DNA of 64,000 bases from the NCBI RefSeq assembly GCF_049847105.1, contig NZ_JBNCNS010000001.1:558001-622000 (forward strand). Direction: 5' to 3'. The translations under genes were made by a program, and so were the position numbers. The notes beneath the pieces are model-generated. The model had not been told where the DNA came from, did no database searches, and saw only the letters and a program-made list of their open reading frames with translations. This DNA is from Gordonia sp049847105. GTDB taxonomy: Bacteria; Actinomycetota; Actinomycetes; Mycobacteriales; Mycobacteriaceae. Shown piece after piece: positions 26,314-34,637 of this stretch. Each line of letters opens with the position of its first letter. Positions within the stretch are counted from its first letter, which is position 1.

Positions 26314-26727
26314 TGCCTTCCTCGACCTCGCCTCACTCGAACTCGTTGTCATCGACCTGGTTGTCATCGAAACGGCGAAAAAATCCACCCAAAACAACAA
26401 TTTGCCTCAATGACGCACATAGCACATGACAATCCGAGAAAGTGATCGCCGAAAGTACCCGGATTGCGATCTCGAAACCTCCGAAAAGAGACCCCGCAGG
26501 TAGAGGGCACCGACGCCCATCAGGCGACGCAAAACAATCAATTTTTCCGTCAGATCAAGAACGTACGGCGGCGGTATCGGTGAATCATGATCGCCGGTCG
26601 ACCCCGGTGAGTCGGCGATGTGCGATCGGGGTCTTCGGTCGACTTCTCGAGCCGAACAAGTGCGCCCGCGTAGATCTGTCAAACACAGTGGGCGCACATC
26701 GGCCGGAGGCCGGCAGGGATGTCACGG
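26314..26727. other. Intergenic region upstream of the LGFP gene and downstream of tRNA-Arg
   Basis: The 414 bp hold no convincing gene. Composition near 26370-26470 is richer in A and T than the surroundings, with an A-run at 26384, and probably contains the LGFP gene promoter. A 13-bp direct repeat, (C/G)GTTGTCATCGA, occurs twice between 26345 and 26372. No terminator with a T-run is seen after the tRNA. Confidence 0.5.
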
Positions 26728-26800
26728 TGCCCCAGGCAGGATTCGAACCTGCGACCCTTCCTTTAGGAGAGGAATGCTCTATCCCCTGAGCTACTGAGGC
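26728..26800 (-). tRNA. tRNA-Arg, anticodon CCT
   Basis: The minus strand from 26800 reads GCCTCAGTAGCTCAGGGGAT and folds into a full cloverleaf of 73 nt. The acceptor stem GCCTCAG pairs with CTGGGGC with one G-U pair. The anticodon arm is TTCCT-CTCCTAA-AGGAA with CCT at positions 34-36. The T arm GCAGGTTCGAATCCTGC is canonical. The discriminator is A and CCA is not encoded. It reads the AGG arginine codon, rare in high-GC genomes. Confidence 0.97.
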
Positions 26801-27214
26801 GGGACCGACGGTGTTGTCGAGGCGACCGCCCGCTGCGGGCTTCTTCCTCGACGTTCGTGCCGGTCACGGTCCGGTGAGCCGCTCGGGGCCGATCGGACCC
26901 TTGGAGTCTACGACACGGCGTTCCCGGCGGATCGGCACGGTTTCGGCGGGTCGAGGCCCCCACTTCGGCAGGTCCGGGCCCCACGACGAACCGCCCCGGG
27001 CGCGCACCGGCAGCTCCTTACCGTCTTCACAGACCGACTCCGTTAGAGTGACGGCGTGGCAGCGACCCCGGATCCCGACATCACGCCACCCGCGCGCCTG
27101 GCCGCGGGGGCGAACGGATCACGGGAGGCGCCCCTCATGGCCGTCGACGATTCCGATGTGCGTCAGATCGGCTGAAATCGAAAACGGCGTTGCGTACCGA
27201 CCCCCGGAGGAACT
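26801..27214. other. Intergenic region between tRNA-Arg and dsbA-like gene
   Basis: The tRNA promoter should lie in the first 100 bp on the minus strand. On the plus strand TAGAGT at 27044-27049 matches a TANNNT -10 element 6 bases before GTG 27056 and may drive the dsbA-vkor pair. Larger open frames here have no protein character. Confidence 0.45.
27056..27175 (+). CDS. Possible 39-residue leader ORF upstream of dsbA
   Basis: A GTG start directly after a plausible -10 (TAGAGT, 6-base gap) would give a leaderless message encoding VAATPDPDITPPARLAAGAN and 19 more residues, ending TGA at 27175, 39 bp before dsbA. It has no signal peptide, cysteine or known motif. It could be a translated leader of the dsbA-vkor transcript or chance. 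Support is only the promoter spacing and the position. Confidence 0.25.
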   Translation: MAATPDPDITPPARLAAGANGSREAPLMAVDDSDVRQIG

Positions 27215-27952
27215 GTGAGTCAATCGTCCCGCAAACCGATCGTCGACCCGCGTCAGGCGGAGCGACGACGCTCGATCCTCATCCGGGTCGGCGCCGTCGT
27301 GGTGCTGATCGCCGTGGCCGTGGCCGTGGGTTTGTGGGCGGTGATGTCCAACGAGTCGGACACCGGTAGCGGGTCACAGGTGAGTGTCGCCACCGACACG
27401 GGCGCATTCCGGGTCACCAAGGCGCCTGCCGGCACCCAGCCCAAGGCCGTCCTCACCGTCATCGAGGACTTCCAGTGCCCGGCCTGCCGGCAATTCGAGG
27501 AATCGTTCGGCGCGACCGTCGCCGAGCTCCGCGAGAACCCACAGGTGGCCGTCGACTACCACCCGATCGCGATCCTCGACCACTCCTCGAGCACGCAGTA
27601 CTCGACGCGCTCGGCGAACGCCTCGGCCTGCGTCGCGGAGTCCACCGCGGGCGGCGGCGACTTCGGGGTGTGGCAGAAATTCCACGATCTGCTCTACCAG
27701 CGTCAGCCCGAGGAAGGCGGCGCAGGACTGCCCGACAGCGAGCTCAACAGCATCGCCAAGGAGGCCGGCGCGTCCAACGTCAACTCCTGCATCACCGACG
27801 GCCAGTTCAAGGACTGGGTCACCCAGCAGACCCAGGACGTCACGAAGACCGGCGTGAACTCGACACCGACGGTGCGGTTGAACGGCCAGGACCTCCAGCT
27901 CACCACCCCGGAGGACCTGAAGGCACGCGTCGAGCAAGCGCTGGCGGGATAA
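27215..27952 (+). CDS. DsbA-like thiol oxidoreductase, membrane-anchored
   Basis: A 245-residue protein with GTG start after CCCGGAGGAACT. The N-terminus is basic, then a membrane segment spans about 24-44. The periplasm-facing thioredoxin/DsbA domain has the active site CPAC (Cys88 and Cys91) in FQCPACRQFEE, an inserted helical region and the cis-proline in NSTPTVRLNG. It should introduce disulfides into exported proteins. The VKOR gene follows after 4 bp and would reoxidise it, the same pairing as Rv2969c-Rv2968c in mycobacteria. Confidence 0.92.
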   Translation: MSQSSRKPIVDPRQAERRRSILIRVGAVVVLIAVAVAVGLWAVMSNESDTGSGSQVSVATDTGAFRVTKAPAGTQPKAVLTVIEDFQCPACRQFEESFGATVAELRENPQVAVDYHPIAILDHSSSTQYSTRSANASACVAESTAGGGDFGVWQKFHDLLYQRQPEEGGAGLPDSELNSIAKEAGASNVNSCITDGQFKDWVTQQTQDVTKTGVNSTPTVRLNGQDLQLTTPEDLKARVEQALAG

Positions 27953-27956
27953 CCCG

Positions 27957-28583
27957 ATGACGGACGGGTCGCAACCGGTCGACACCGCGGAAGCCGCCGA
28001 GCCGGAAGTCCGGGGCGCACGAGTCGGCCTCGGGACGGTCCCGGCGGTCGTCCTGCTGATCGCCGGCGCACTCGGTCTGCTCGCCGCGTTCACCTTGTCG
28101 GTCGAGCGGTACAAGCTCTTCCTGGACCCGTCCTACCGACCCAGTTGCAGCATCAACCCGGTGCTTTCCTGCGGGTCGGTGATGGTGACCGATCAGGCCG
28201 CGTTCTTCGGTTTTCCCAACCCGTACATCGGCATTGCCGCCTTCGCGGTGGTCGTGGTCATCGGCGTTCAGTCCATCGCCCGCATCGACCTGCCACGGTG
28301 GTTCTGGGCGGGCCTCGCGCTGGGATCCGCGGCTGGCGTCGTGTTCATCCACTATCTGATCTTCCAGAGCCTCTACCGGATTCACGCCCTGTGCCCCTAC
28401 TGCATGGTCGTCTGGGTGATCACGCCGATCATCCTGATCCTCGCCATCGGGCGGTCCCTCGGCGAGGCACCCTGGGCCCGGGTCGTCCGGTCGTGGCTGT
28501 GGCCGCTGCTCGTCGTCTGGTACGCCATCGTGATCGTGGCGATCGGTGTGGAGTTCTGGGACTACTGGTCGACGCTGATCTGA
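27957..28583 (+). CDS. Vitamin K epoxide reductase (VKOR) family protein
   Basis: A 208-residue membrane protein with about five hydrophobic segments. The quinone-proximal active site is CPYC (Cys146 and Cys149) in LCPYCMVVW. The loop pair is Cys64 and Cys72 in SCSINPVLSCGSV, which passes electrons from the partner oxidoreductase. VKOR replaces DsbB in actinobacteria, reoxidising the DsbA-like protein with menaquinone. The ATG lies 4 bp after the dsbA stop, so the two form an operon. Confidence 0.94.
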   Translation: MTDGSQPVDTAEAAEPEVRGARVGLGTVPAVVLLIAGALGLLAAFTLSVERYKLFLDPSYRPSCSINPVLSCGSVMVTDQAAFFGFPNPYIGIAAFAVVVVIGVQSIARIDLPRWFWAGLALGSAAGVVFIHYLIFQSLYRIHALCPYCMVVWVITPIILILAIGRSLGEAPWARVVRSWLWPLLVVWYAIVIVAIGVEFWDYWSTLI

Positions 28584-28646
28584 TCGCATCGCGGCCCTCC
28601 GGCCCGCGATTTGACCGCCGCCGACGGTTCCGACAATCCTCGGATC

Positions 28647-30146
28647 ATGCCGAACCGTGGTCGATCGCGTCCGTCAGGTCGCGACAGGTCGCCCACACCG
28701 CCCACGGGTAGCTGGCGCGAACTCTTCGCCCGCGAGCACCGGGCCGCGGTGGCGGTGTTCGCCGGCGGTATCGCCGTGTTCGCCATCAACACCTATCTGA
28801 CCGCCGCCTCCCTGCCGAGTGCGGTGGCCGACATCGGCGGTCAACGTCTCTACGCGTGGGTGATGACCGTTTTCCTGATCACCTCGGTCTTCTCGTCGAT
28901 GCTCGTCACCCGCACGCTCACCCGATGGGGTGCACGCAACGCATACCTGATCGCCTTCGCCACCTTCGGTGTCGGCTCCCTCGTCTGCGCGCTGACCCCG
29001 ACGATGCCGATCATGTTGGGCGGCAGAGCCATCCAGGGATTGGGTGGCGGACTCCTGACCGGGTTGGCGTTCGCGGTCATCCGCCTGGCACTGCCCGAGC
29101 GTCTCTGGGTTCGTGCGGTCGGCCTGACCTCCGCGATGTGGGGGGTCGGCAATCTCATCGGGCCCGTCCTCGGCGGCCTCTTCGCCCAGGTCGGGTTCTG
29201 GCGGGGGTCGTTCTGGCTTCTGGCGCTGGCCACCGCGATCATCACCGCTCTCGCGCTGCGAGCCCTCCCGGCACGTGCGCGCGACGACCCCGATCCGACG
29301 CCCCTCCCCATCGTGTCGCTCATCCTGCTGGTCGGAGCCACCGTCGCGGTCTCGGTGGCCGGCGTGATCGACGGCACCCGGACGGTGAGCATCCTGGTCG
29401 CGGTGGCGATCGTGACCGCCCTGGGATTCGTGCTGGCCGACAGACGAAGCCGGGTCGGACTGCTCCCCCGGCTCACCTACACCGCGCGCAACCCGTTGAA
29501 ATGGATCTACGTCTCGATCGCCGTCCTGGCCATCGGATCGACCTCGGAGGCGTTCATCCCGCTGTTCGGTCAGCAGATCGCCGGGATGGAACCGCTCGTC
29601 GCCGGCATGCTCGGCGCTGCGCTGTCCTGGGGTTGGTCCACCGCGCAGATCGCGAGCACGACGTGGGCGCACGGCCGACGGGCAACGGCCGTACGGATCG
29701 CCGGTCCCGCTGTCCTGTCCGTCGGTCTCGCGACCTATGGGCTGCTGCAGTTCACGGCGAGCAGTGCGGTGATCGTCGGATGGTTCATCGCGCTGTTCAT
29801 CGCAGGTACCGGCATCGGCATGGCCTTCCCGCACATCGCGACGGCGGCGATGACCATCACCACGGACGAGAACGAGGCGGCACGCGCCTCGGCGGGCGTG
29901 AACACCGTGCAGATGGTTGCGAACACCTTCGGCTCGGCCACCGCCGGACTCCTCGTGAGCATCGGTGCCGCTGTCGGCGCGGCGGGAGACCCCGAGGTCA
30001 CCTCGGCACGGTTCCTCACCTTCGGGTTCGCCGCGTTGGCGATGGCAGGCGTCGGCGCTGCAGTCGTGTCCGTCCGGCAGTCGCGGCCGACCGACTCCAC
30101 AGGTCCTACCGACCCGACTGCGGCCACCGGGATCCGCCGTGCCTGA
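28647..30146 (+). CDS. Major facilitator superfamily transporter
   Basis: A 499-residue integral membrane protein starting MPNRGRSRPSGRD; an upstream TTG at 28611 is less likely. Twelve or more hydrophobic segments are visible. The A-type loop GARNAYLIAFATFGVGS follows the second segment, and GRAIQGLGGGLLTGLAFAVIR and GPVLGGLFAQ resemble motifs of drug:proton antiporters. The substrate is unknown. No regulator is adjacent. It ends 8 bp from the convergent nitroreductase gene. Confidence 0.88.
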   Translation: MPNRGRSRPSGRDRSPTPPTGSWRELFAREHRAAVAVFAGGIAVFAINTYLTAASLPSAVADIGGQRLYAWVMTVFLITSVFSSMLVTRTLTRWGARNAYLIAFATFGVGSLVCALTPTMPIMLGGRAIQGLGGGLLTGLAFAVIRLALPERLWVRAVGLTSAMWGVGNLIGPVLGGLFAQVGFWRGSFWLLALATAIITALALRALPARARDDPDPTPLPIVSLILLVGATVAVSVAGVIDGTRTVSILVAVAIVTALGFVLADRRSRVGLLPRLTYTARNPLKWIYVSIAVLAIGSTSEAFIPLFGQQIAGMEPLVAGMLGAALSWGWSTAQIASTTWAHGRRATAVRIAGPAVLSVGLATYGLLQFTASSAVIVGWFIALFIAGTGIGMAFPHIATAAMTITTDENEAARASAGVNTVQMVANTFGSATAGLLVSIGAAVGAAGDPEVTSARFLTFGFAALAMAGVGAAVVSVRQSRPTDSTGPTDPTAATGIRRA

Positions 30147-30154
30147 TCCGACGG

Positions 30155-30820
30155 TCAGGGCGTCAGCGGCGGCCCGTCGAAGCGCTCGAGCGTGACGAAC
30201 TCACCGACCGGCTGACGACGCAACTTGGTGAGCTGACGCACCGGCCGTCCCATCGGGATCACCGCGGCAATCGCGTATGTCCCGGGCAACCCCAACATCT
30301 CCCGAACCTGATCCTCGGCCAGCACCGCCATCGAGGTGATGGTGCCGCCGTAGCCTTCCTGACGGGCGCCGAGCAGGATGTTCCACACCAGCGGATAGAC
30401 CGACGCGCCGCTGACCACGCCCACCCGATCCAGATCCTGATCGATGGCCGCCACCATCGACAGATCCACCGAGACCACCAGCACCACAGGAGCTGTCCGG
30501 ATGGGTTCGACGAAACTGTCCGGCACCGCGGTCGTATCGATCACGTCCTGTGGGACGGCCGTGGGGTGTACCGGATTCCACGGGCTCTCGCCGGCATTCC
30601 GCTGCGCGACATAGCGACGCACCGTCGGCTTCCCCAGCTCGCTCAGCTTCTGCTTCGTGTCGGTGTCGCGCACCACGACGATGTGCGCGCCCTGCCGGTT
30701 ACCTCCGCTCGGCGCGAACCGCGCGTTGTCGAGGATGCGCCAGAGCACCTCGTCGGGCAACGGGTCGTCGGTGAACTCGCGAGCGGCGAACGTGGCACGC
30801 ATGACGTCGTTCAACTCCAT
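30155..30820 (-). CDS. Nitroreductase-family flavoprotein
   Basis: A 221-residue FMN-dependent reductase. It starts MELNDVMRATFAAREFTDDP and has FAPSGGNRQGAHIVVVRD, the FMN phosphate-binding arginine region, and GYGGTITSMAVLAEDQVREMLGLPGTYAIAAVIPMGRP at the C-terminus, all typical of the family. Physiological substrates are often quinones or unknown. It may be co-transcribed with the upstream marR gene, 44 bp away on the same strand. Confidence 0.9.
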   Translation of the reverse strand: MELNDVMRATFAAREFTDDPLPDEVLWRILDNARFAPSGGNRQGAHIVVVRDTDTKQKLSELGKPTVRRYVAQRNAGESPWNPVHPTAVPQDVIDTTAVPDSFVEPIRTAPVVLVVSVDLSMVAAIDQDLDRVGVVSGASVYPLVWNILLGARQEGYGGTITSMAVLAEDQVREMLGLPGTYAIAAVIPMGRPVRQLTKLRRQPVGEFVTLERFDGPPLTP

Positions 30821-30864
30821 GGAGCCCACTATGCCCCTCACGGCACCCCGGGAGGACGGCCACC

Positions 30865-31404
30865 TCAGCCACCGACCGTCGCCGAGACCTTGCGCAGGAG
30901 GGTGGCGAGCATCTCCCGTTCGGCCGGGTCGAGGCCCGACAGTGCGTGTTCGTCGTCGGCGAGGCGGCGCGGCAACTCGGCTTCCACGAGAGCCCGGCCG
31001 TCGGCGGTCGGTTCCAGCAGGACCACCCGCCCGTCGCGTTCGGATTTACGTCGTTCCAGCAGACCCCGCCGCGAGAGACTCTCGGTGATCTTGGTGATCG
31101 ACGCGCCGCTGAGCAGGGTCGTCGACACGACATCACTCGCGCGCAGGGGTCGATCCGAGCGCGCCAGCGCGCCGAGCACGTCGTACTCCGATCGGGTGAC
31201 GCCGTGTGGTTCGAGATGCCGGTCGAGCCGGTGACTGCTGGCGGTCGCGATGTGTTGGATACGGCCGAGCACCCCGATCGGGCCAACGTCGAACTGTGGG
31301 TACGCCTGCGCCCATTCCTGCTGGATGCGGTCGACGAGATCGGGCGTGTCCGGGGTGCGGTCGGCCCGCTGCGTTCCCGGCGCTGGTGGGGTGCTCACGT
31401 CCAC
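30865..31404 (-). CDS. MarR-family transcriptional regulator
   Basis: A 179-residue regulator with GTG start at 31404. The winged helix-turn-helix is in VTRSEYDVLGALARSDRPLRASDVVSTTLLSGASITKITESLSRRGLLERRKSERDGR, with the wing arginine in DGRVVLLEPT. It is divergent from an FUSC-type exporter gene, with an A/T-rich palindrome at 31420-31440 between them. That is the usual arrangement for a MarR repressor of an exporter and of itself, released by an aromatic ligand. The ligand is not known. Confidence 0.93.
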   Translation of the reverse strand: MDVSTPPAPGTQRADRTPDTPDLVDRIQQEWAQAYPQFDVGPIGVLGRIQHIATASSHRLDRHLEPHGVTRSEYDVLGALARSDRPLRASDVVSTTLLSGASITKITESLSRRGLLERRKSERDGRVVLLEPTADGRALVEAELPRRLADDEHALSGLDPAEREMLATLLRKVSATVGG

Positions 31405-31419
31405 ATGGTAGGTCCGCGC

Positions 31420-31440
31420 GTTTTATTTTACTAATAAAAC
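31420..31440. promoter_or_regulatory. Probable MarR operator
   Basis: GTTTTATT and AATAAAAC are perfect inverted arms of 8 bp separated by 5 bases (TTACT). This A/T-rich palindrome is striking in GC-rich DNA. It lies 16 bp upstream of the marR start and 19 bp upstream of the exporter start, where a bound repressor would block both. Confidence 0.75.
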
Positions 31441-31459
31441 AGTGCTAAAGTACCTCTCC

Positions 31460-32614
31460 ATGAGCACCGGCACCCTGGGCGACCACGTCCGTCATCGGCA
31501 GTCCGCCCTCGTTCATGCCGTGCACCCCTCGGTGTGGCGGTCCTCTGTCTCGACCTTCGACATGAGTCGGGCCGGTGTCGCGGCCCCGATCCGGGTCGGC
31601 ATCGCGGTCGCCATCGTCCTGGTGGTGAGTGGACTACTCGGATGTCGCGACGTCGCAGGCTTCGCCGCACTGGGGGCAGTGACGTCGGCGTTCTGTCGCC
31701 CGGATCCGTACCGCGTGCGGGTGGGGCGCCTCGGCGTGCTGGGCATCGGGATCGTCGCAGCAGTCGGGATCGGCGCAGCCCTCGGATTGACCGATGCGTC
31801 GATCACGGTGCAGATCGCAACGATCTCAATCCTGGGAGGCTGCGCGGCACTGCTCGTCGGCACCTTGCGCATGGCCGGACCCGGCGCGATCATCTTCGTC
31901 TTCGCGGCCACCGGCTCGATGGGATTTGTCGACAGTGCCTCAGATCTGCGCCGCACCCTGACCGCAACGGTCATCGGCGCCGTCTGTGGCGCGGTGGCCT
32001 CCCTGGCGCCGTGGCTCCTGCGAGGCACGTGGTCGCGCATCCGCCCGACGCAGCTGCGCCCTACCACCGACAACACGCCGGTTCAGTACGAATCGCTCTG
32101 GACCACCCTGACTCGTCGACCTCGGCACGATCTGGTGGCCAACAGTCTGCGGATCGTCGTGGCGATGGCGGCCAGCGCAGCCATCGCCACGGCCGCCGGA
32201 CTCTCCCATCCGATGTGGGCCGCGATGGGCGCCATCGCCGCCATGCAGGGCGTGTCGTATCACGTCACCGTTCAGCGGGGAGTGCAGCGGCTGCTCGGCA
32301 ACGTCGGCGGCGCGATCATCGCCGTCGTGCTACTGGGCCTCGGTATCAACTATTGGGGCGCCGTGGTCGTCATCGTCATCTGTCAGTTGGCGGCGGAGAT
32401 CACCGCTCCCGTCAACTATGCGGTCGCGTCGGTGGCGGTGACGCCGATGGCCCTGCTCCTGACCGGGCTCAGCGCCGACCTCCCGCCGTCTGCCGCCCTC
32501 GACCGGGTGACCGACACGCTGATCGGTGTCGTGATCGGGATTGTGGTCGCCGCTCTGACGATCACGGCGCCCGACGTCGGGCGCCTTCGACAGCCGGCGA
32601 AGATCTCGACATGA
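31460..32614 (+). CDS. FUSC-family membrane protein (putative aromatic acid exporter)
   Basis: A 384-residue protein with two blocks of about five to six hydrophobic segments, at roughly 40-190 and 225-375. The second block contains LSHPMWAAMGAIAAMQGVSYHVTVQRGVQRLLGNVGGAIIA, the FUSC signature shared with AaeB-type exporters. It is shorter than AaeB and lacks a large cytoplasmic domain. The ATG at 31460 was chosen over GTG 31442. Regulation by the divergent MarR is likely, and the substrate may be an aromatic acid. Confidence 0.85.
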   Translation: MSTGTLGDHVRHRQSALVHAVHPSVWRSSVSTFDMSRAGVAAPIRVGIAVAIVLVVSGLLGCRDVAGFAALGAVTSAFCRPDPYRVRVGRLGVLGIGIVAAVGIGAALGLTDASITVQIATISILGGCAALLVGTLRMAGPGAIIFVFAATGSMGFVDSASDLRRTLTATVIGAVCGAVASLAPWLLRGTWSRIRPTQLRPTTDNTPVQYESLWTTLTRRPRHDLVANSLRIVVAMAASAAIATAAGLSHPMWAAMGAIAAMQGVSYHVTVQRGVQRLLGNVGGAIIAVVLLGLGINYWGAVVVIVICQLAAEITAPVNYAVASVAVTPMALLLTGLSADLPPSAALDRVTDTLIGVVIGIVVAALTITAPDVGRLRQPAKIST

Positions 32615-32625
32615 GCGGAAGGAAC

Positions 32626-32649
32626 GTGACTCATCGCAACGTGAGTCAC
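32626..32649. terminator. Candidate bidirectional terminator hairpin
   Basis: GTGACTCA and TGAGTCAC form a perfect 8-bp stem with an 8-base loop, located between the convergent exporter and tetR genes. There is no T-tract. Because the stem is symmetrical it could act for both transcripts. Confidence 0.5.
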
Positions 32650-32701
32650 CCACGCCGAAGAGTTCGATGAACCGCAGCACAGGATGTTCCCCGCCGGCCG
32701 T

Positions 32702-33304
32702 TCAGCCGTTGCCGACCGTTGTCAGTGCCGCTGTGACGGTCTGGCGAAGCAGAGCGCGGCGACGGTCATGCACGTCGCGCGGCTCCTGGGCAGTCGCTGC
32801 ATAGACATTGCTGACCGGCGACCATGCCATGGACATGGCGATGACCATGGCCATCACGTCGAACGGGTCACCCGGTCGCACGATGCCGGCGGCCTGCGCT
32901 TCGGTGATGGCGCGCAGTTTGTGGTCGTCCAAACGGTCGGCGTCGTCGACGAGGTGACCGGCGGGGCGTCGTTCCAGGCGCGCCCAGGTGGCCAAACGGA
33001 TGAGGTCCGGGCGGCGGAGGTACTCGTCGTAGAGTCGCACGGCCCAGTCCGGGAGGTCGGTGGCATCGATGGGGACAACGTTCGTGATCCGCTCCAGTGA
33101 CCCGAAAAAAATGGCGTCGAACAGGCCCTGCTTGTTGCCGAAATAGCCATAGAGCTGCGCCTTGTTCGTGTGTGCACCCGCCACGATCCGCTCGATGCGG
33201 GCCCCGGCGATCCCGTGCTCCGCGAACTCACGCGTTGCCACCTCGAGGATCCGCTCACGTGTCGCGGCGCCACGGGCGGTGCGAGGCCGGTCGGTCATGG
33301 TCAT
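32702..33304 (-). CDS. TetR-family transcriptional regulator
   Basis: A 200-residue repressor. The N-terminal helix-turn-helix is in RERILEVATREFAEHGIAGARIERIVAGAHTNKAQLYGYFGNKQGLFDAIF. The C-terminal ligand domain shows YDEYLRRPDLIRLATWARLERRP, typical of the group with a TetR_C_33-like domain. It is divergent from a zinc alcohol dehydrogenase gene, with two similar operator-like sequences between them. It probably represses the dehydrogenase and itself. The ligand is unknown. Confidence 0.93.
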   Translation of the reverse strand: MTMTDRPRTARGAATRERILEVATREFAEHGIAGARIERIVAGAHTNKAQLYGYFGNKQGLFDAIFFGSLERITNVVPIDATDLPDWAVRLYDEYLRRPDLIRLATWARLERRPAGHLVDDADRLDDHKLRAITEAQAAGIVRPGDPFDVMAMVIAMSMAWSPVSNVYAATAQEPRDVHDRRRALLRQTVTAALTTVGNG

Positions 33305-33317
33305 GACGCTAGCAACA

Positions 33318-33376
33318 GAACAGTTTGTTTATTTCAGACGCTGCTATTCTAAAATAGACCGAACATTCTGTTTATA
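33318..33376. promoter_or_regulatory. Two candidate TetR operator half-palindromes
   Basis: GAACAGTTTGTTTATT at 33318-33333 and GAACATTCTGTTTATA at 33361-33376 are direct copies of one 16-bp motif with 12 of 16 matching bases. Each is an imperfect palindrome centred on AACA...TGTT. They occupy the 83-bp gap between the tetR and alcohol dehydrogenase starts. The second copy ends just before the GGAGG ribosome site. Confidence 0.6.
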
Positions 33377-33387
33377 TTGGAGGCGCA

Positions 33388-34431
33388 GTGAGAACGACGG
33401 TGGGATGGCAAGCGGACGAGACCACACGGCGACTGGTGCGGAAGCCGCTGCAGCGGCGAGCCCTGCGCCCCGACGACGTCGCGGTGCGGGTGGACTACTG
33501 CGGGGTCTGCCACACCGACCTGCACGCCGTCCGCGACCATCGCGGTGGGGCGGACACCCCCCTCGTACCAGGGCACGAGTTCACCGGCACCGTCACCGAG
33601 CTCGGACGCGACGTCACTCGATTCTCCGTCGGCGACCCGGTCGCGGTCGGCAACATCGTCGACTCGTGCGGGGTGTGCGCCATGTGCCGGGCCGGTCAGG
33701 AGAATTTCTGCCACGAGTTCCCGACTCTGACCTATGGCGGCACCGACCGTCACGACGGATCGACCACGCTGGGCGGCTACTCCCGCGAATATGTCGTCCG
33801 CGACCGATTCGTCTACCAGCTACCGGCAGGTCTCGACCCGGCCGCCACAGCGCCTCTGCTCTGCGCCGGGATCACCGTCTGGGAGCCGCTGCGCAGCCTC
33901 GGTGTGGGACCCGGCACGCGCGTGGCCGTGGCCGGCCTGGGCGGGCTGGGCCATCTCGCCGTCAAACTGGCCGTCGCGCTCGGTGCCGAGACCTCCGTGA
34001 TCAGCCGATCGAAAGACAAAGCCGCCGACGCATCTCGACTCGGCGCCCACGATCTGGTCATCTCCACCGACGCCACCCACATGGCGGCCGCCCAGAATCG
34101 GTTCGACGTACTCATCGACACCATCTCCGCTCCCCACGACCTCGGGCCCTACCTCCGTTTGGTCGCCATGGACGGCACGCTCAGTCACCTCGGGTACCTC
34201 GGACCGGTCACCGTCCAGACCACCGACCTGCTGGTGGGGCGCAAGAAATTGAGTTCGGCAGGCAGCGGGGGCCGACCCGCGACCGAAGCCATGCTGGAAT
34301 TCTGCGCCGTCCATGACATCACCGCCGACGTGGAGGTTCTGCCATCGGCGCAAGTGAACAACGCCCTCGACCGGCTGGCACGCAACGACGTCCGCTACCG
34401 GTTCGTACTCGACATGTCCGATCTGCCCTGA
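33388..34431 (+). CDS. Zinc-dependent alcohol dehydrogenase (CAD/YahK-like)
   Basis: A 347-residue medium-chain dehydrogenase with GTG start 5 bp after GGAGG. The catalytic zinc site includes Cys in YCGVCHTDLH, His-Glu in PGHEFTG and Cys in the later LCAGITVW. The structural zinc lobe is CGVCAMCRAGQENFC. The Rossmann glycines are GLGGLGHLAVKLA and the following SRSKDK suggests NADP. It resembles cinnamyl-alcohol/YahK aldehyde reductases. Under divergent TetR control it may detoxify an aldehyde. Confidence 0.92.
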   Translation: MRTTVGWQADETTRRLVRKPLQRRALRPDDVAVRVDYCGVCHTDLHAVRDHRGGADTPLVPGHEFTGTVTELGRDVTRFSVGDPVAVGNIVDSCGVCAMCRAGQENFCHEFPTLTYGGTDRHDGSTTLGGYSREYVVRDRFVYQLPAGLDPAATAPLLCAGITVWEPLRSLGVGPGTRVAVAGLGGLGHLAVKLAVALGAETSVISRSKDKAADASRLGAHDLVISTDATHMAAAQNRFDVLIDTISAPHDLGPYLRLVAMDGTLSHLGYLGPVTVQTTDLLVGRKKLSSAGSGGRPATEAMLEFCAVHDITADVEVLPSAQVNNALDRLARNDVRYRFVLDMSDLP

Positions 34432-34637
34432 CGCACGCGTCTACGCGTCCGCCGTCAGCGCCCCACGGCCGTGATCCCGTGCGGAGTTCACATTGGTGAC
34501 GCCTGTTTTCACGCACGTCACACAGGGGAAACGACCCGGGTACGTCCTGCTCATAGCGTCGTATCGCTTGCACCACCACGAAACGTCCTCGATGCACTCC
34601 CGACGCCGAGGACGAGGTGACGATCCCAGGAGCGACA

